From the NCBI GenBank assembly GCA_021199135.1, contig JAJQIQ010000241.1, forward strand, positions 5,885 to 14,118: a stretch of DNA of 8,234 nucleotides. Direction: 5' to 3'. Under the pieces are notes generated by a model, which saw nothing but the letters and a program-made list of their open reading frames with translations, searched no databases and had not been told where the DNA came from. The stretch's first letter is position 1. Every line of letters begins with the position of its first letter. Positions 6,172 to 8,234 of the stretch are shown here, piece by piece. Origin of the DNA: Clostridiales bacterium. Its GTDB lineage: Bacteria; Bacillota; Clostridia; Lachnospirales; Lachnospiraceae. The translations under genes were made by a program, and so were the position numbers.

Positions 6172-7767
6172 ATGGCAGGTAATGCAATGAATCCTCTGGC
6201 AGTCAGCGCAGCCGCAGGCGTGAGTCCGGCGGTGCAGGCGGTCGGAGGAGCTGCGGGGAAGACCAAGGCGGTCGATTTCTCCGACGTCGCGACGATGTTT
6301 GCGTCGATGATGAATTCCAGTTACCAGAATATGAGTCAGACTGCGAGTGGCAGCTCAGATTACAGCGTGAATGGCTTGGGCGCGTCAGGACGATCAGCAG
6401 ATTCATATCAGTACACTTACAGGGACACATCATCAGCCATAAGCCAGGCACAGCCAGCAGACGTCGCGCAGAAGGTCACGCAGAATGCCGACACGGTGAA
6501 AGACGTGGGGCAGGAGATCGTGAAGGACGTTGCGGAGTCGCTCGGCGTGGACGAGGAAGAAGTCGCGGATGCGATGGAGACCTTGGGGCTTACGGCGTTT
6601 GACCTACTCGATTCGCAGAATCTCGCACAGCTTACGATGACCATCACGGGGAGCGAGGAGCCATCCGATCTCTTGGTGAACCCTGACTTCGTGGACCTCA
6701 TGCAGGACGTAGCCCAGATCGGGCAGGACCTCATGCAAGGCCTTGAGCTTCCGATGAGCCAGATGGACGAGGCAATCTCCCAGATGGACGTGCTCGCACA
6801 GCCCGAGGAGCTTGACGCGTCATTGCTCGCGAAGCCGGAAGCCTCAGCCGCCGCGCAGGAGGAAATCCCGGCGCAGGCCGCACCTGAGGCCGAGAACATC
6901 GTCGAAGTCGAGATTTCCCCAGACGTGTCAGTCCAGGCACAGCCGGAGGCGTTACAGACCGCGCAGACGGCAGTGCAGGAGCCCGAGATGCCGCAGGCCG
7001 CAGAGACCAAGGCAGTCACGGCCGAGGAGCCGCAGGCCAGCGTATCGGAGCCGGTTCAGGCTGAGGAGACGAAGCCCATCGCGGAAAATTCCCAGGCGCA
7101 GACATCTGACGAGAGCCAGCAGGATCAGGCGCAGGCCAACGATCAGCAAGTCACGGCCCAGGCCGACAGCCAAAAGCCCACCGTAAAGACAGCGGCACAG
7201 CCCACGGGCGAGCAGGGGATAAACGCCCAGCTCTCCGAGAATGAGATCTCGCAGCCCAGCGTGAGCGCGGCACCCGAGGTCGAGCCATACGTCTCATACG
7301 ACGCGCTCGACATCATCCAGCAGATCGCGGAGAACGTCAAGGTCGCGATTTCGGCGGACTCGTCATCGATCGAGATGCAGCTCAACCCCGAGGAGCTCGG
7401 CAAGGTTTTAGTCCAGGTGACGGCGAAGGAGGGCGCGGTTAGCGCACAGCTTACGGTCACGAACGCCACGGTCAGGGAAGCGCTCATATCGCAGATGGCG
7501 ACGCTCAGTGAGAACTTAAACCAGGCCGGGGTCAAGGTCGACGCGATCGAGGTCACGGTCGAGGCGCACGAGTTCGAGAGAAACCTCGAGCAAGGCCAGG
7601 GGGAGCAGGAGCGGCCCCAGGAGGAGCAGCAAGGGCAGCAGTCCCATGGCAGGCGAAACATCAACCTCTCCGACCTCGACGAGCTCACAGGGGTCATGAC
7701 CGAGGAGGAAGCGCTCGTGGCGCAGATCATGAAGGACAACGGCAATTCAGTAGATTTGTCCGCGTGA
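6172..7767 (+). CDS. fliK: Flagellar hook-length control protein FliK
   Basis: FliK is exported as a molecular ruler for the hook; when the hook reaches its final length, the C-terminal domain acts on the export gate (FlhB) and switches export from hook to filament proteins. The 531-residue product has the usual plan. A variable N-terminal half has no signal peptide. A Gln/Glu/Ala/Pro-rich low-complexity linker spans about 205-360. The conserved Flg_hook domain spans about 375-462, with the signature LNPEELGKV at 404-412 and then QLTVTNATVREALISQM and AGVKVDAIEVTV. A Gln/Glu-rich tail (about 473-494) precedes a short acidic helix at the end. This matches the family, whose N-terminal and linker regions vary widely. 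AAGGAGG at 6159-6165 fixes ATG 6172. The gene has gaps on both sides, which sets it apart from the tightly packed genes upstream. Confidence 0.95.
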   Translation: MAGNAMNPLAVSAAAGVSPAVQAVGGAAGKTKAVDFSDVATMFASMMNSSYQNMSQTASGSSDYSVNGLGASGRSADSYQYTYRDTSSAISQAQPADVAQKVTQNADTVKDVGQEIVKDVAESLGVDEEEVADAMETLGLTAFDLLDSQNLAQLTMTITGSEEPSDLLVNPDFVDLMQDVAQIGQDLMQGLELPMSQMDEAISQMDVLAQPEELDASLLAKPEASAAAQEEIPAQAAPEAENIVEVEISPDVSVQAQPEALQTAQTAVQEPEMPQAAETKAVTAEEPQASVSEPVQAEETKPIAENSQAQTSDESQQDQAQANDQQVTAQADSQKPTVKTAAQPTGEQGINAQLSENEISQPSVSAAPEVEPYVSYDALDIIQQIAENVKVAISADSSSIEMQLNPEELGKVLVQVTAKEGAVSAQLTVTNATVREALISQMATLSENLNQAGVKVDAIEVTVEAHEFERNLEQGQGEQERPQEEQQGQQSHGRRNINLSDLDELTGVMTEEEALVAQIMKDNGNSVDLSA

Positions 7768-7830
7768 ACACTAGAATAAAGCGATAAGTTAAATTTGGAT
7801 TTAATTTTTATTTAAAGAAAGGAGGAGCCT
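7768..7830 (+). promoter_or_regulatory. AT-rich leader and ribosome binding site of flgD
   Basis: This 63-nt gap is strongly AT-rich in an otherwise GC-rich window. It holds a weak all-A/T dyad (TTAAAT at 7789-7794, ATTTAA at 7799-7804) followed by five T residues, then AAAGGAGG at 7818-7825, 5 nt before the flgD ATG. The dyad is too weak to be trusted as a terminator. An unstructured AT-rich leader with a strong Shine-Dalgarno favours high, independent translation of flgD; whether a promoter also lies here cannot be decided. Confidence 0.5.
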
Positions 7831-8234
7831 ATGGCATCATATACGGCATCGGTATCGGATGGCGTGCTCATAGACAACGGCACGGCCTACTCGCCGGTTT
7901 CGACCACGACATCCTCGAGCTCATCCAGCGGCTCAAACCTTGAGTACGAGCAGTTCCTTCAGCTGCTCTGCACGGAGATGCAGTACCAGGATCCGCTCGA
8001 GCCCGCGACCAACACCGAGTACGTGGCGCAGCTGGCGACGTTCTCACAGCTGGAGGCGACGCTCTCTTTGGAGAACACGCTCTACCAGCAGACGGCGAAC
8101 GACCTCGTCGGCAAAACCGTCATCATGCGCGTCGAGAACAGCACGACCGGCGCGGTCAGCTATGTGGACGGCAACGTGGACTACGTCATGTACGAGGACG
8201 GCGAGACCTACCTCTCCGTAAACGACAGCCTCTA
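7831..8234 (+). CDS. flgD: Flagellar hook-capping protein FlgD (3'-truncated by window edge)
   Basis: FlgD forms the temporary cap at the tip of the growing hook and guides assembly of FlgE subunits. The first 134 codons are present, and the frame is still open where the window ends. The N-terminus is a Ser/Thr-rich flexible segment (TTTSSSSSSG at about residues 25-34), as expected for an unstructured type III export signal. It is followed by the family's conserved stretch FLQLLCTEMQYQDPLEPATN (residues 42-61) and YVAQLATFSQLEATL, which match the FlgD pattern of Q-D-P-L, N-T-E-Y/F-V and Q-L-x-x-F-S-x-L-E. LVGKTV then begins the beta-rich part seen in FlgD. The start is ATG 7831, with AAAGGAGG ending 5 nt upstream. 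Position directly after fliK agrees with the Firmicutes order, in which flgE usually comes next. Confidence 0.96.
   Translation, partial: MASYTASVSDGVLIDNGTAYSPVSTTTSSSSSSGSNLEYEQFLQLLCTEMQYQDPLEPATNTEYVAQLATFSQLEATLSLENTLYQQTANDLVGKTVIMRVENSTTGAVSYVDGNVDYVMYEDGETYLSVNDSL

Noticed and set aside
7781..7787. GCGATAA as a sigma-28 -10 element before flgD
   Set aside because: No TAAA-like -35 lies at the required spacing of about 15 nt upstream; that position is the end of fliK, with no match.
7789..7809. AT dyad plus five T residues as a terminator between fliK and flgD
   Set aside because: The six-pair stem is all A/T with a 4-nt loop and would be very unstable; termination before flgD would also make little sense in this operon.

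Overview
The window is part of a flagellar structural/export operon with all genes on the + strand, from a GC-rich member of the Clostridia, probably Lachnospiraceae-like. Two things support this. The order fliF-fliG-fliH-fliI-fliJ-ylxF/motE-like-fliK-flgD is the classic Firmicutes fla/che order. The Shine-Dalgarno sequences are strong AGGAGG types. Third codon positions are mostly G or C, but ATA (Ile) and AGG (Arg) codons are still used freely. The genus cannot be read from the sequence.

Layout: 1-1581 is the 3' part of fliF (MS ring; its first few codons lie upstream). 1585-2589 is fliG (rotor/switch). 2582-3418 is fliH (ATPase regulator, TTG start overlapping fliG). 3430-4737 is fliI (export ATPase). 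4740-5180 is fliJ (export stalk/chaperone). 5192-6070 encodes a single-pass membrane protein with an MgtE-N-like C-terminus, in the ylxF/motE position. 6172-7767 is fliK (hook-length control). 7831 to the end is the 5' part of flgD (hook cap). From fliF to the ylxF-like gene the junctions are overlaps or gaps of 2-11 nt. The only two real gaps, 101 and 63 nt, lie on either side of fliK. Both are AT-rich and end in strong ribosome binding sites. The first holds a perfect 12-bp inverted repeat.

How the genes work together: FliF forms the membrane ring and its C-terminal tail binds FliG, the torque-bearing rotor protein. FliH, FliI and FliJ form the cytoplasmic ATPase complex that energises export. 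FliK is exported as the hook-length ruler and triggers the substrate switch. FlgD is the cap on which hook subunits assemble. The MotE-like protein probably supports the stator or motor at the membrane.

This is mostly a conventional operon, and I see no mobile element, CRISPR array, RNA gene or new defence or secretion system. The points worth a second look are the fliK leader hairpin, the unusual N-terminal extension of the MotE-like protein, and the start-codon arrangements at several gene junctions.
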